A DNA stretch of 64,000 bases from Strobilurus pachycystidiatus (Eukaryota > Basidiomycota > Agaricomycetes > Agaricales > Physalacriaceae): positions 2,604,001 through 2,668,000 of the forward strand of contig JAHLMK010000004.1 in assembly GCA_019915135.1 (NCBI GenBank), given 5' to 3'. Shown piece by piece: positions 22,672 to 33,402 of this stretch. The stretch's first letter is position 1; every line of letters begins with the position of its first letter. The notes under the pieces were generated by a model that saw only the letters and a program-made list of their open reading frames with translations, had not been told where the DNA came from and ran no database searches. The translations under genes were made by a program, and so were the position numbers.

Positions 22672-23245
22672 CGTGAATTCCCTTGGGACTCTCCTAGAAC
22701 TTCTGCTACTAATATATCTCATCTATTTCAAAGATTGGGCAATGTCACATCAGATAGTGCCCTCCTTCATGGCTTACTCTCAAAGGCCCTTGCTAGGATT
22801 GCACCTTCGGAGGCTTTGACAAATAAGTCTATGCGCACGCTCACGCCTTCCTAGCGGTCCAGCCCTAGATTACCTTGTCTTTTGGCCAGAATACCCGTTG
22901 TGAGGCTAGCAAGGAAAAAACAGGCTGCAAACACCGTCAAGGTGCCACTTGGTGCAGCTGCTGTGAAGAAAGTCCGCTCCGGCCCATACACCATAAATGC
23001 AAAGGACCTTGTGCAACGGGTAAAGTGTGGTTGCTTCCTTTGTGGGATTGTTGGACTCATCTGGGATCATTGGACTCATCTGTTGCCTCGCTAGGCGTAG
23101 TTGCAAGTTGTTGAAATCAACGCATCAATCATGGTTTTCTACACTGGAAATACTATATGTAAGTATTTGCCAGAGGCATCTTCAGAGACTCTGTCTATCC
23201 AAAGTGTTTGATGTGGTATATAGCAATCTGATGGTTGGCTAACTG

Positions 23246-23806
23246 TTCACTGTCATCAACTATCATTACGGGCAGGTAATTTTTTTTCATACGTAAAATT
23301 ACTTGTAAAATATCATGAGAAATGTAGAATCCTACGCATGATAACGTCTAGGTTACCCAAAGGGAGCGACAGGGCGCAATGTCTCAGTGGCAACGGCGGT
23401 GGAGCAAGAACAATGTTTTTGAGGCTTGATTCCAGAATTGCCGTCATAGATGTTTGTAGAATTGCGTGAACAAACACTGAAGCCATATGTAGATTCATAT
23501 ACTTCAAAGTGCCTGACCTTTACGATCCTTTGAGTACCAGTTTTTGCAGCAACAATAAGTATTGAGACGCTGAAGCGAGATGGTATTATCATTGACGAGC
23601 AGTTCAAGCGCTATCCTAAAGTTACATAGAGCGATACATGATATTGATTTTTGGCCTGCACTGATGTAGTGCAGACGCCGCGTTCCATCATCAAACTCTG
23701 ACCCCTTGACTACCAGTGCCGGTATGGTGCTTAGTGCAAGGTTCAAAATTCTTTCAAAGACCAGCCGGGAGCCCAACATCTGCTATCCTCGACAAACCGC
23801 CCATAC
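23246..23806. other. Intergenic with an unassigned minus-strand frame
   Basis: The minus-strand frame 23,779-23,504 (MLGSRLVFERILNLALSTIPALVV...) looks protein-like for ~80 residues but then hits stops, and I recognise no family. Possible relic. Confidence 0.3.
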
Positions 23807-25129
23807 TTAGGCCGCCGTGACACTCTTGATTTCAATCCTGGATGAAGTTGCTTCCGCCTGACTCTGTGCATGGAATGTTGACTGAAGGATCATTGTATGT
23901 GGGTCGTAGGTCTGATTTGACCACACACTGGTGTTTCTGCGCACTAGTTGGGATTTTGTATCCATCTTTAGGGATACAAGCAGGACAATCAATGTCGGTA
24001 CAATGCCCTGTAGACGCAGGTAAGCCAAGAATTGACTTTCAAGAACAGTTTGGGCTGACCGTGACATGACTTATTGCCTCAAAGAGAATTTCAAACGCAG
24101 GGTTCTGCAGTATGGCAAGGATGGCAAAAATGATCTGTGAAGGGGGGTAGAGGGGTCAAATGGATAAACCAAAGAGTGCAATACACAGACATACCAGAGT
24201 GGTGAGGTACAGAGCACCCGACTCTACAAAAATCAGTGCAATGGCCTTGTACGGTATTCTTGTCCCCAATTGCAGGGCTCTCATTTCCCGATGGTGGAAC
24301 CTGATAGTTCATCGAGCATCAGAAAGGTTATGATACAGCTTGGTACTGAATTCTACCAAAGCTTCCCCACAAGTAATGTGGTTGCACACAGATTTGTCAT
24401 CAATGTCAACAAGGCGTAGAACATTGGGGCAAGAGGACTTCCAAGTAGTGAGGGAGTACAAGCTGTTGCAGTCCTTAGAATGGAGGTGCAAACAGACAGA
24501 CGGCTTACAGTCAATGGTCTCGCACACGATCTTTGACTGCTGGATTGATGCGCACACCGCAGCGCCTGACATATGTTTGTCAAAACAACGGCCGCGGAAG
24601 TGGGCATGGATTCTCAAAACACGCCTGTGCTGCCTAGAAGCAAGAGGCACGGAGCAATGATAGCCTTCCAGTTCCTATCGTAAAGAACCGACACTCTCCA
24701 AATCAGGATACTGTCTGCGATGATAGACTGAGTGCGGTAAATAAATGCCCCTCCACCCAGGTGAGGATTGAACATACATTGACCAACGACAGGGCCACCT
24801 GTACATATAATTCTATGTCGCGAGCGGTTCGGTTTTCTGATATAGGATCTGAGATGAACATCCGATAGTCCTCAGCCATGAGGATAGATATCTGAATCGT
24901 AGAGACAATGTAGGGCGCAACCGTCAGACCCGCCACAATTCGGTTAAGGGAGGATGTGCGATGCAGAGTCAGATATACTGCTATAAGAAAGAGGAGAGTA
25001 TAGAAGCCTTGATGCAGAAAATGTTTGCGTCAGAAAGATAGACAGCAGTAAACGCTTAGGCCCACCATAGAGGGATGCTGAGACAAACAGAGAGACGAAC
25101 AGGGAGGCTCTGGGCGTGAAAGCAGGCAT
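23807..25129 (-). CDS. Multi-pass (about seven-helix) membrane protein, fungal family
   Basis: Read by eye as at least six exons. Pieces in order: MPAFTPRASLFVSLFVSASLYG (25,129), AVYLTLHRTSSLNRIVAGLTVAPYIVSTIQ, DIELYVQVALSLVN, then TDSILIWRVSVLYDRNWKAIIAPCLLLLGSTG, an MFYALLTLMTNLCATTLLVGKLW helix, ALIFVESGALYLTTLVCLCIALFG, and LAYLRLQGIVPTLIVLLVSL, ending in a polar tail at 23807. The S/T-D-x-I-L-x-W-R-x-x-V-L-Y-x-R-N-W and ESGALY motifs are typical of a large basidiomycete-specific family of seven-helix proteins of unknown role, receptor-like in topology. Exact exon borders are not all fixed. Nothing obviously broken was seen. Confidence 0.6.
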
Positions 25130-25892
25130 TGCGATCTGCCAAGTGACTAATGGACTCGTTGTTTTATATCATCATGTTATCATAGCGCATCTGGGAATCC
25201 ATCAAACGGCAACAAACTGTTGTCATCTTTTGCTATGGTAGGTAAGATCTTGATGGAAGAACTCAATGTATCACACCACGGGAGATGATCAAGTCTAGTG
25301 AATGACGCTGCGGGTGGGAGTGCGGGTACTCATTCGCATTCCCACCCGCGGCCCTATGGTAGGTAGGATTTTGATGGAAGAACTCAATGTATCACACCAC
25401 GGGAGATGATCAAGTCTAGTGAGCGGGTACTCATCCGCATTCCCACCCGCACCGAGCACACACGAGTTGATGGGATTGAACCAGGTCACTTGCGGGTACA
25501 TATGTAACGGGCACCGGGTCGATCCGCGACCCAGTTGGTAAGGTGTGTTTCTAGGCGGCACAGGACACCCAAGGGGGTGTCCCGCATACCGACGGCGAAA
25601 GGGTTTGTAAGGGGAGCCTAGGCTGGGAGGTGGCGAGAGCGGCGAGAGGCGGCACTTTGCTGAAATGGTGAGGGCAGCGGCAAGGCACGCGGGGGTAATA
25701 TTGGATGATGGAAGTGAACTCACAGAGGTTGGCGGCGATGCGAAGAATGAGATAGACCAAGTGGAGGGACCAGAGAGCTTCATGTCGTAACTCGGAACGT
25801 CACATCTCAGAGTTCTCAAAACGCGTACAGACGCGACGGAGAATGAGAAACATCGTAGCTTCCAGTACCAACTATTAGAATGCGAACCCGTA
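25130..25892. other. Intergenic, repeat-bearing
   Basis: Contains the direct repeat above and a purine-rich GGCGAGAGCGGCGAGAGGCGG patch at about 25,630-25,655. No gene supported. Confidence 0.45.
25232..25450. repeat. Two-copy direct repeat (70 + 29 bp)
   Basis: 25,232-25,301 and 25,353-25,422 are nearly identical (70 bp, two or three differences). Each is followed by GCGGGTACTCATYCGCATTCCCACCCGC (25,322-25,349 and 25,423-25,450), itself starting and ending in GCGGGT/ACCCGC. The first copy has an extra ~20 bp between the two blocks. More CGGGTACC-like words occur to 25,530. Confidence 0.8.
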
Positions 25893-28241
25893 TCACCCCA
25901 CTCTGGTCATCTCGTCAGCAAGATGCTGCGCTGAATACGTAGCCACAACCGCGTGCTTATCAACCGAACTCATACCACCCCAACCGGCTTGTACGGCAGA
26001 AAACAACATTTCCTCCATGGTTTCCGCCCGAATCTGCGCTCGTTTATTCAAGGAGTACTTGTAGTGCTTCGCCGGGTCGGAATCCGCAGCGATGCCATGT
26101 CTAAACGCAATTAGAAAGAGGGTGGTTTTGAAAAGGACATACGGAAACATACCTCGTACGAAGGTGCATTTGCCGTGCCTCCGGTGAGGCATCCGCGACG
26201 CCGCAGTGACTGCAGGTGTAATTGACATTCTGGATCGCGATATCCCTTTGGAATTTCTCCGCCAGGCACCTCTGCACGTATTCCAGGTGGTCCGGCTGCG
26301 TAATGCGGAGGATACTTCGCCCACACGACCTTATCTCGGACTCGCAATGATCCTGTCGAGCCGCCACCGTCAGTTCCATCAATGGCACTAGGGAGAAGTG
26401 AATCTCACCAAGGCCACGCGCCAAGGCATGTAAAGTATCCGAGCTCGCTCAGTATTTTCTCCTGTGTGGTGCCACCTGATATCCATGCATGCGCCGCAAC
26501 AGTACAGCGCATCGACACTGTCCATATCCTCGACCGTGGCTGTGGCGGGATCCAAGCCGCACAACCGAATTAACCTCTCTACAGCGTCCTGGTCAGACGA
26601 CGACAACACATCAAGGTTACTGACGCCCGAGATGTCCCAGTCCTTAGAGCCATCAAGGTAATGACAGCGATGCCCAACGACCTCGGGATAGACGAGCAGC
26701 TTCCTGTCAATGTGATGGCAGGATTTGCAAATGAAAGTGTTCTTGACGAGGGAGAGATCACCGTTGGAGCCTCCCGCAGCAAGGGTCGCCTTCAGTTTTG
26801 CCTCCAACTCTGAGCGCCATAGAGAGCATGAGGCTTGGAATGCATCCATATCGAGAACCTCGTGGAACGTCTCGATAGTGACTTCGTCTGAGAAGCCCTT
26901 GCGATGGATGATCGACCGAAAAGGTGCAAATTCGAGAAAGTAGGAAGGAGGAGGATTAACAGGTAGTTCAGGAAGGCCGGAGAGGATCACACGACAGGCT
27001 GCCTGCGCCAATTCAGATCGGACAATGATGCGAGCGCGCTCCATTACCGTAAAAAGACCATCACGAATGTTCAGCCATACTAGTCATGTTCATGAGTATA
27101 TTCGAAGCGGCAGCGAGAATGTACTCACTGCGGTCGGTCAGAGCCTTAGGCTGGTTGACGCTCTTGTCCGTTCGAAGCATTGCCAAGGTCTGTGCATGCT
27201 TGAGCTCCGGACTCCAGCCTTCCTCTCGGAGTCTTTCGACGATGCTGTTCAACCGGTCAGTGCTGTAGCCAGCGATAAGGTTATCACAGACCTATCGAAC
27301 CGATTCTTACGAAGGTTCGCAAGTTCAAAATGTCTATCGTCCTTTCGCATAGCGAGCCAACTGTTAAAGAGTACAGATTCCTTCACAGCGGGGTTTGGTC
27401 AGGCTGTAAAGGCGGCAATTCGAAGAGCCCACCTTTTGCAACTCGGTGTACTCTCTTGTCCTGTCCTTCTCCCATTCGAGAAAACTCTCGGTGGACTCAG
27501 ATGCCGCGACCAAGTCGCGAAAATAAGGAAGATAGTAGTATGTGTCATGAGATCCTAAAATTCGATTTTTGATGACAACTTGAGGGGTGAGCATAGCCAA
27601 AGAGAGGTATTGTTGTGGGCAGATGCGAGAAAGAACGACCGGGCTTTGAGTCATACTGCGGTCGATGGTCAGGAGTGCAACTGAAAGAACCGCCGTTGCC
27701 GACTCACATAGCTCCGTCCTCCAGGCATATTTTGCAGAGTCGGAGGCGGGCTTCCCAGACGATAGTCTTCGCTCCGGCATTCCCACATAACTGCGACAAA
27801 TATTGGCGTACGTAAAGAGCAAAAACCACTACGTACGTGACAGTGATTGTCGAACAGGAGATTCGCGAATTGAACTTCGTTCAGACCTTTGAGGAGAGGC
27901 GGCAGGCTGACAATGCCCATGCGCGCCCTCTCCCACACAAACGCGGTCGATTTGCTCATGAGGAGGCCGCGCAAATCCCTGCTTGTGCGGCTCATGCGTA
28001 GGAGATCTAAAGGCTCGAGATAAGAGAATATCTAGTGATAGAATCATCAGCAAGTTTCTCAGAGAATAGGAAGGATACCATCGCCCACTTCGAACAGGAC
28101 ATCGACCGGGGTCTCCTTGATCCTCTCCAGCACGCCTCGATTGCCTCGTCGCTTTGGCTGGACGTCGTCGCGTCGCGTAGAAATCTTGTTGCTCTTCTTC
28201 TTCGGCTTGGCATTTCCCGCCTTCGCGCTCTGGTCGGCCAT
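25893..28241 (-). CDS. F-box protein with Cys-rich segments, multi-exon
   Basis: Predicted SCF adaptor. The ATG at 28241 starts a basic leader (MADQSAKAGNAKPKKKSNKI). The F-box follows and is completed by splicing: TPVDVLFE, intron, IFSYLEPLDLLRMSRTSRDLRGLLMS, then AFVWERARMGIVSLPPLLKGLNEVQFANLLFDNHCH. The following exons carry a Cys-rich stretch (CGNAGAK...LRLCKICLEDG) usual in this Agaricomycete F-box group. The large exon 27,044-26,388 adds CKSCHHIDRK and CCGACMDIRWHH. Later come EYVQRCLAEKF...YTCSHCGVADASPEARQMH and a C-terminal helix (MSSVDKHAVVATYSAQHLADEMTRVG) ending at 25893. The Cys pairs suggest zinc binding. Targets unknown. The family call is solid, and some middle exon borders are approximate. 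Confidence 0.78.
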
Positions 28242-28620
28242 AGTTTCGCAATTGAGGTTGGCGGGCAGTCAATTGGCGGCAGGCGCCTCTCCGCAACTCC
28301 AACCAAGATGGGTGTAGAATCGTTGTCGTACGCGACGGTCGGTCGTGGTAAGAAGCGAAGAGGATGGCACGCGTCATTGACTCATTGGACGCTCGGGCGC
28401 GAAACGATCGGAGTCCTGAATGAGATTGCCTTTAATGGACATTCCCGTCGCCCGAGCCCGAGCTCCGTCTAATCTTGCCAAGTTACAAGACGGCACCTTC
28501 ACCGCCCGTCAAACAGTTTATACGCACATTCAATTGCACAAGTAATGTACGTCTATGGAGATTCACAGGACATGATGGCGTTGACCCTACGTCTGTATTG
28601 AATATACTTATGCGGCATGA
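28242..28620. other. Intergenic
   Basis: 380 bp between two minus-strand genes; 5' region of the F-box gene. No motif singled out. Confidence 0.45.
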
Positions 28621-31069
28621 CTATTGCACTGCGATCTCTATTTGATTCGGATGCACCGATTCTGTCTTCGAACGAGCAGACAGCCATGCATTCAGCATAG
28701 TTGGCTGCCGTACATTGCCAATGAGCTCCAAGAGAGCCAGAGTCGAGCGAGGAACAGCGACGCCGCGAGCTAAGTTCGCGGTCGACAGCTGGTCCGCAAT
28801 TTCTTCTACTACAACAGCGTTCGCTTCCTCCCAGCGTCGGTACTCCCCAAATGAAGCTACTCCGTCTACCAGCACCTTGAAGACAGTAAGCATGATCGCA
28901 TGACAATCAGCGGACTTGAGTTTTGTGGATTTTTCCTCAACTGCGACGGCGTGCAGAAGCGTTCTAAGGATGGAAGGACAAGCCGCTCTAGAGGCCAGGC
29001 TAGAGTCGGGAACCCACAAGGCAATCGCAGCCGTAATTCGTTGGATAAGGGACGTTGTCGGAGTACGTGCAGAGCAGCAGCTTTGGTACGAGCTGATACT
29101 CCGAACAATGGGTGAACTTGTCATCTCAAGGAGCAGACGCAACTGGGCATCTGATGTATAGACAGGCCTTGGGACCGCTAGCGTGGTGTCGACAACAAGT
29201 TCTGGGAACAGTCCGAATCGGACTACCTCGGAGATGAACGGAAGCATGAAAGCCTTCAACGCGGTCCTCAGAGTGGTCGCGGCATGTGCACGAGGAGTAT
29301 CGAGGCTGTCCGTGATTCCTATGCTGTCCGAGAATGACCGCACCTGCGGGCGAAAGACTAGGTTGTTCAAGGAGAGTGCAGGCGACTCTTTGAACGGAAC
29401 TCCGTCAAGGAAGATCTCGATGAGGCTCAGAAACAAGTCAAAGTTGCCTCCGTCTGTACCAGCTTGAAAGCTTAAGAGAACGTCGTCGCTCAGGGCATTA
29501 TGAAATAAGTGCAGCCAAACGGTAGCCTCATGGCGAACGAATTCCCGTTCCGGACCCAGGAGGTTGGCCTTCACAACAGTAAGAGGGTCCTGTGTGAATA
29601 TGGATGGCGCCAGTATCTCGGTGCACGGCGTCGAGTCAAGAGAGATGTGATCCAAAAGGCAATGAACGCCGACGCCGACGGACCTGTAGAAGCGGAAGCA
29701 GACGCGCTGTAGGCGCTCGTACTTTGCCCTACTTTCTTCCAATAGAACCTGTTTCAAACCAGGAGAACGCTCTAGGCATTCGTCCCGAAGACGCAAACAT
29801 TCTCCAAGAATGTTGAGCGAAGGCGGTTTCAGCTCCTCGAACTTGGATATGCTTGGAAGAGGCAGTGCGCTCAAAGACTGGAGCACGACGCTGCAGACGG
29901 AGAGGTTGGAGGATATGGATATAAGCCAAGAAAGGGCTATAACATCGGTAAGATGAGCGCGAGCTGCTACTGCCTGCTCCTCGGCGACCTTCAGGGACTC
30001 GGCCGGGTCCATTTCATCTGCAGAGGGAGGAGTCACTCGTTCCAAACGACGTAGAGCGCGATACAGACGCCTCCAGATCGGATAGACATACACGGAAAGC
30101 GGAGTCTGGTACGGGCATTGCGGGTCCGCAATGGGGAGGAGATTGCTACCGAGGTAGCCCATAACCGTGATCATCTCCAGAATTCCCACCATAATGGCCA
30201 GGGATCGATTGAGAGGGTACAGATACACGACGAGGCCGACAAAGAAGATGGCCAGCGACAGGTGCATCATCATGGGCAGAGCACCAATGATAGCGGGGAC
30301 GTGGTACTTTTGCAGTCCGGTGTATCTGAATTGACGGATCCGACTTCGGTCGCGGGGGCTGCCTGAGGGGACGGACATGTATTGGTGGATCCACTGTTTT
30401 GTCAGGACAGCGGTAGCGGCGGTTGTCAAGCTCAGTGCGAGGCTTGTGAACCACAATGCGCTGACCCACGTATCGTGGAGGCTGGGCCGAAAGTCGGAGA
30501 CCGCCGTCTCATACGCGCTGGAAATCGCCGTCTCGTTGGTCGTGTTCCAGTCATTTGTCACTGTCATGACCTGCAAAATCAAGGATGTCGATAATTTCCC
30601 GTAGTCGATGGAGAGACTCTGTGAGGCTTGAACGACGAATGTCGAGACCACAGCAGAGAAGAGTCCGGCCTGCACGTCCCATCAGCCAGGCAGATGAGGG
30701 GAAAAGAAACAACATACAAATACTAGAAGGACATCGAGACCATCCCGCCAACCATCAACCATCTCGACATCGTGTATGTTAGACTCGTCCAGATATGCGC
30801 GCCAAACACGGGCATTGGCGCTCATCTCCTTGTACGGCGCGTCCTCCGGGTACTTGTGTTCATAGTCGAATGGGTCGTTGCCTGCCCATTGTTTGAGTCA
30901 GCATTCGGCACCCAAATTGACGATTGCTCTCACAAGGTGTACGCGTTTGCCTCCCGTCAAGCCCAAACCGCGTCTTCCGTCTTCGTCTTTCCGAATAATA
31001 GACCGGGATTTCGTCTTCGACGGCTGTGTCTTCCGTTTGGGCGTGAGACCACTTGCGCGGTGCAGACAT
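28621..31069 (-). CDS. DUF6535-containing membrane protein
   Basis: Three exons by eye. Exon 1 starts at ATG 31069 (MSAPRKWSHAQTEDTAVEDE) and is basic and disordered. Exon 2 encodes the entry to the domain (NDPFDYEHKYPEDAPYKEMSANARVWRAYLDESNIHDVEMVDGWRDGLDVLLVF) and ends at about 30,718. Exon 3 runs from AGLFSAVVSTFVVQASQSL to the stop at 28621. Helices: LLVF-AGLFSAVVSTFVV, WVSALWFTSLALSLTTAATAVL, VPAIIGALPMMMHLSLAIFFVGLVVYLY and LAIMVGILEMITVMGYLG. The layout W-x-x-Y...DGLDVLLVFAGLFSAV plus KQWIHQY is the DUF6535 pattern, basidiomycete-specific and often at the N-terminus of long proteins. A long helical cytosolic part follows. Function is unknown. Confidence 0.85.
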
Positions 31070-31351
31070 GGCGGTAAAAGGTGCGAAGACTCAACGTTCA
31101 ACAGCTTTGTTTTTCTAGATTGCGGCCCTGGGCGCTGGTCGATGATTGAGTGGATCAATCATCACAGGGTGCACAGCAAGACGGGCATACGTATGCTTTG
31201 ATCAGTGATAGGACGTTGATGCCATGTCATAACATTTTGACAGACAGCATAGACTCATTGACGGGGAATGGAGACCGAGAATTGGATACAGAAGGTTCCC
31301 TACTTGTACAGCTTGCAATTGAACGCGTCGTCGAATATACTCCCGAGGTAC

Positions 31352-32459
31352 CTATCCTTGCCACACGGCAGGGCCAGCTACATGTACGGATGGTTGTCAA
31401 TAACATAACTCACAATTGTATGAGAAGACACCTACGAGCGACGTATCCAGCATAACTCGCTGGCTGGGAATAGATGTCTAGGAGGTAAAACCATGATCAG
31501 CACGATATTCTGGGTCTTGTTCATTCATGAAGGAAGGACGTACTGATTAAAATTCCAGGTTCATTGCCCGTATACACACCGGGGATGGATACGGTCGGCG
31601 ATGGGGTACCACTGCCACCGTTTACGACATTCAACTGGGCGCATCCGAGATAGAACTGCGCTCCGCCGAAGGTGCTGGCCGCATGGAGCGCGATGTGTTC
31701 ACCACGTAAGAGGTACTGGCTGTTCATCAAGTACGATTCCGAGTCAGCGCCCTGTGAGAAAGAAAACAAAGATTGGGATGACGTACCCACTGGGCAGATT
31801 CTTCGGGACGGTAAACGTGAACTGGGTCATGCCTTAGAGAAAGATGAATATTGCTGTTCATCAATTCTTGAACATGTCCACTTACTCTCAGATGGGAAGA
31901 CGAATCCAGTACTTGCAGAATACGTCGGCGCGAGCTCCCATATCTTGAACCATGTCTGTCCGGTGCCAGCACTGGTCGAGTTGGCGCTGGGTGAAGCCAA
32001 TGACATGTATGCAGAGAAGTACTAATTCAACAAGGAAACGTTAGAGCGGACAGAATCACGAACTATGATACGTACACCGGGATGGAAGATGGCATTGTTG
32101 GCCTTGAAGCCAACGGTAGAGCCGGCTGAGACAGTGGAGATACTGGTGGCACCAGCAGACGTGCTGTCGAGTTCGTTGCAGCGAATGGCGGTGCTGGTGA
32201 CGTCGGTGACCTATTGATATATTACTTTTGCAAACTTCGAGACTAGCGACAAAAAGCGTACAGGTCCATTGCTGTAATGATTCGCAGTTACGCGGACGTA
32301 TTGCCAGTCCGAAGCGGTCGCGCCATTGGCGATCAGGTCTGGGAACGTGTCTAGAAACGTAGAGTAAGTTTAGTACATGCGGAGAGACCGTGAAGAGTGG
32401 GACGGACAGTGAGCTAGAGCAGCCGAGAGGAAGGCGAAGGTGAGAAGGTAGTACAACAT
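31352..32459 (-). CDS. AA9 lytic polysaccharide monooxygenase (formerly GH61), secreted
   Basis: Copper enzyme that oxidatively cleaves cellulose or hemicellulose outside the cell. The ATG at 32459 opens a signal peptide ([16 protein letters not shown]) cut directly before His1. The mature start, completed across the first intron, is [21 protein letters not shown]. The second copper His is in AIFHPGYFSAYMS. The C-terminal core shows [12 protein letters not shown] and the axial Tyr in [14 protein letters not shown], then [24 protein letters not shown]. The end, assembled through two small exons, is [16 protein letters not shown] followed by a stop at 31352. Length (~240 aa) fits a single-domain AA9 with no CBM1. 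All copper ligands are present. A TATA box lies 40 nt upstream. C1/C4 specificity cannot be told. Confidence 0.92.
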
Positions 32460-32497
32460 TGTGTTGGCTCGACTTGGTAAATTCCAATACTTTTGCG

Positions 32498-32506
32498 GTA
32501 TATATC
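32498..32506 (-). promoter_or_regulatory. TATA box of the AA9 gene
   Basis: GATATATACC on the minus strand, ~40 nt upstream of the ATG at 32459. Role inferred from spacing. Confidence 0.5.
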
Positions 32507-33402
32507 CGTGGCGGAATATTCATGGTCCGAATAAAGTACGCACTGAAGGATATAACCGAGAGGTCTAAGTGTCATTGTAAGCGGCAATCCAGGAACGGTA
32601 CCAGGAAGAGTCGCACCTGATATAAGTTTCCGAAATCGAGCCGCTCTCGAAAATCATTGAAAACAGTGGTTAGAATGGAAGAATGGATCGATTCTGGGTG
32701 ATTCAGTGGATGAGAATGTTTGCGTTCTCATGAGCCAAGATGCTCGCTACAGCTCTGTAGGGATGCTACTCGCGGAAACATCTCGTCGTAATGGTGTCAG
32801 CCGAGTTGATGTACCGCGATCCATCCACAGGATTACAGGCACCGGGGAGAGTGAAGTGAGTTAAAGTAGTGAATACCTTGCCATTTTCGGTAGAAGCAAG
32901 CTTGCTCATATGCTGCTTAAATCACGCCTGTCAGTTCGGCTTGGCAACTTGATGACCATGGGATGACCGACCTTGCTAGCAATCACGGCTATGATTTGTT
33001 CCGCTCAAAAAGACGGAAAGCTGCAATACTCACTAGGCTTTGCTTCCGAAGAGCCACCCTGATATGAAGAAACCTTGACGTCGTGACAGGAGAATCGATG
33101 TCGACGATAACCACAAAAACGTGTTGTCAGACTGTCGTTGGCGGCGACTCGGAGAAAGCAAGACGCGTATACCCGCAGGTAAGTGAAGTCTAGCATTCAC
33201 TGTGGTTGGCTAAGAAAAAGCAGTTGCCAGATCCCATAAGATAGGCGGTACGCCGTTCATCCATCAAGGCAGGATGGCAAAGCTCGAAACCCTAACCCGA
33301 CATATGACTAACAGGAATGACAAACAGCGACAAACCACTCTTCCTCATCGACGAGCACGTCGCCGACACATTTCCCGCCTCTCTCCGTCGTCATCGGCAG
33401 CC
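32507..33402. other. Divergent intergenic region, AA9 / epsin
   Basis: About 0.9 kb. Short frames at 33,005-33,196 (minus) and 33,274-33,402 (plus, in frame with the epsin start but basic and unlike it) are not supported. No repeat seen. Confidence 0.45.

Larger units (their letters stand above)
19119..23245 (+). pseudogene. Decayed paralogue of the 58.9-60.2 kb gene, split by a 2.9-kb insertion
   Basis: Nucleotide and protein similarity to the intact minus-strand gene at 58,866-60,233 runs from the start codon (CCCATGTCCCTGGAC at 19,119 versus CCCATGTCCTTGGAC) through IIKSVEVVPSLGKDICDMF (intact: ILKSVQVIPSLEKHICDVF) and VMWQIYHPSAEHLVDAFDALS to about 19,740. It resumes at about 22,672 with EFPWDSP (intact: EFLWESP) and continues through SMRTLTPS, NTVKVPLGAAAVKKVRSGPYT, LVQR and FYTGN to about 23,245. 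Several frameshifts and stops interrupt it (for example after TLTPS). Orientation is opposite to the intact gene. Confidence 0.85.
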
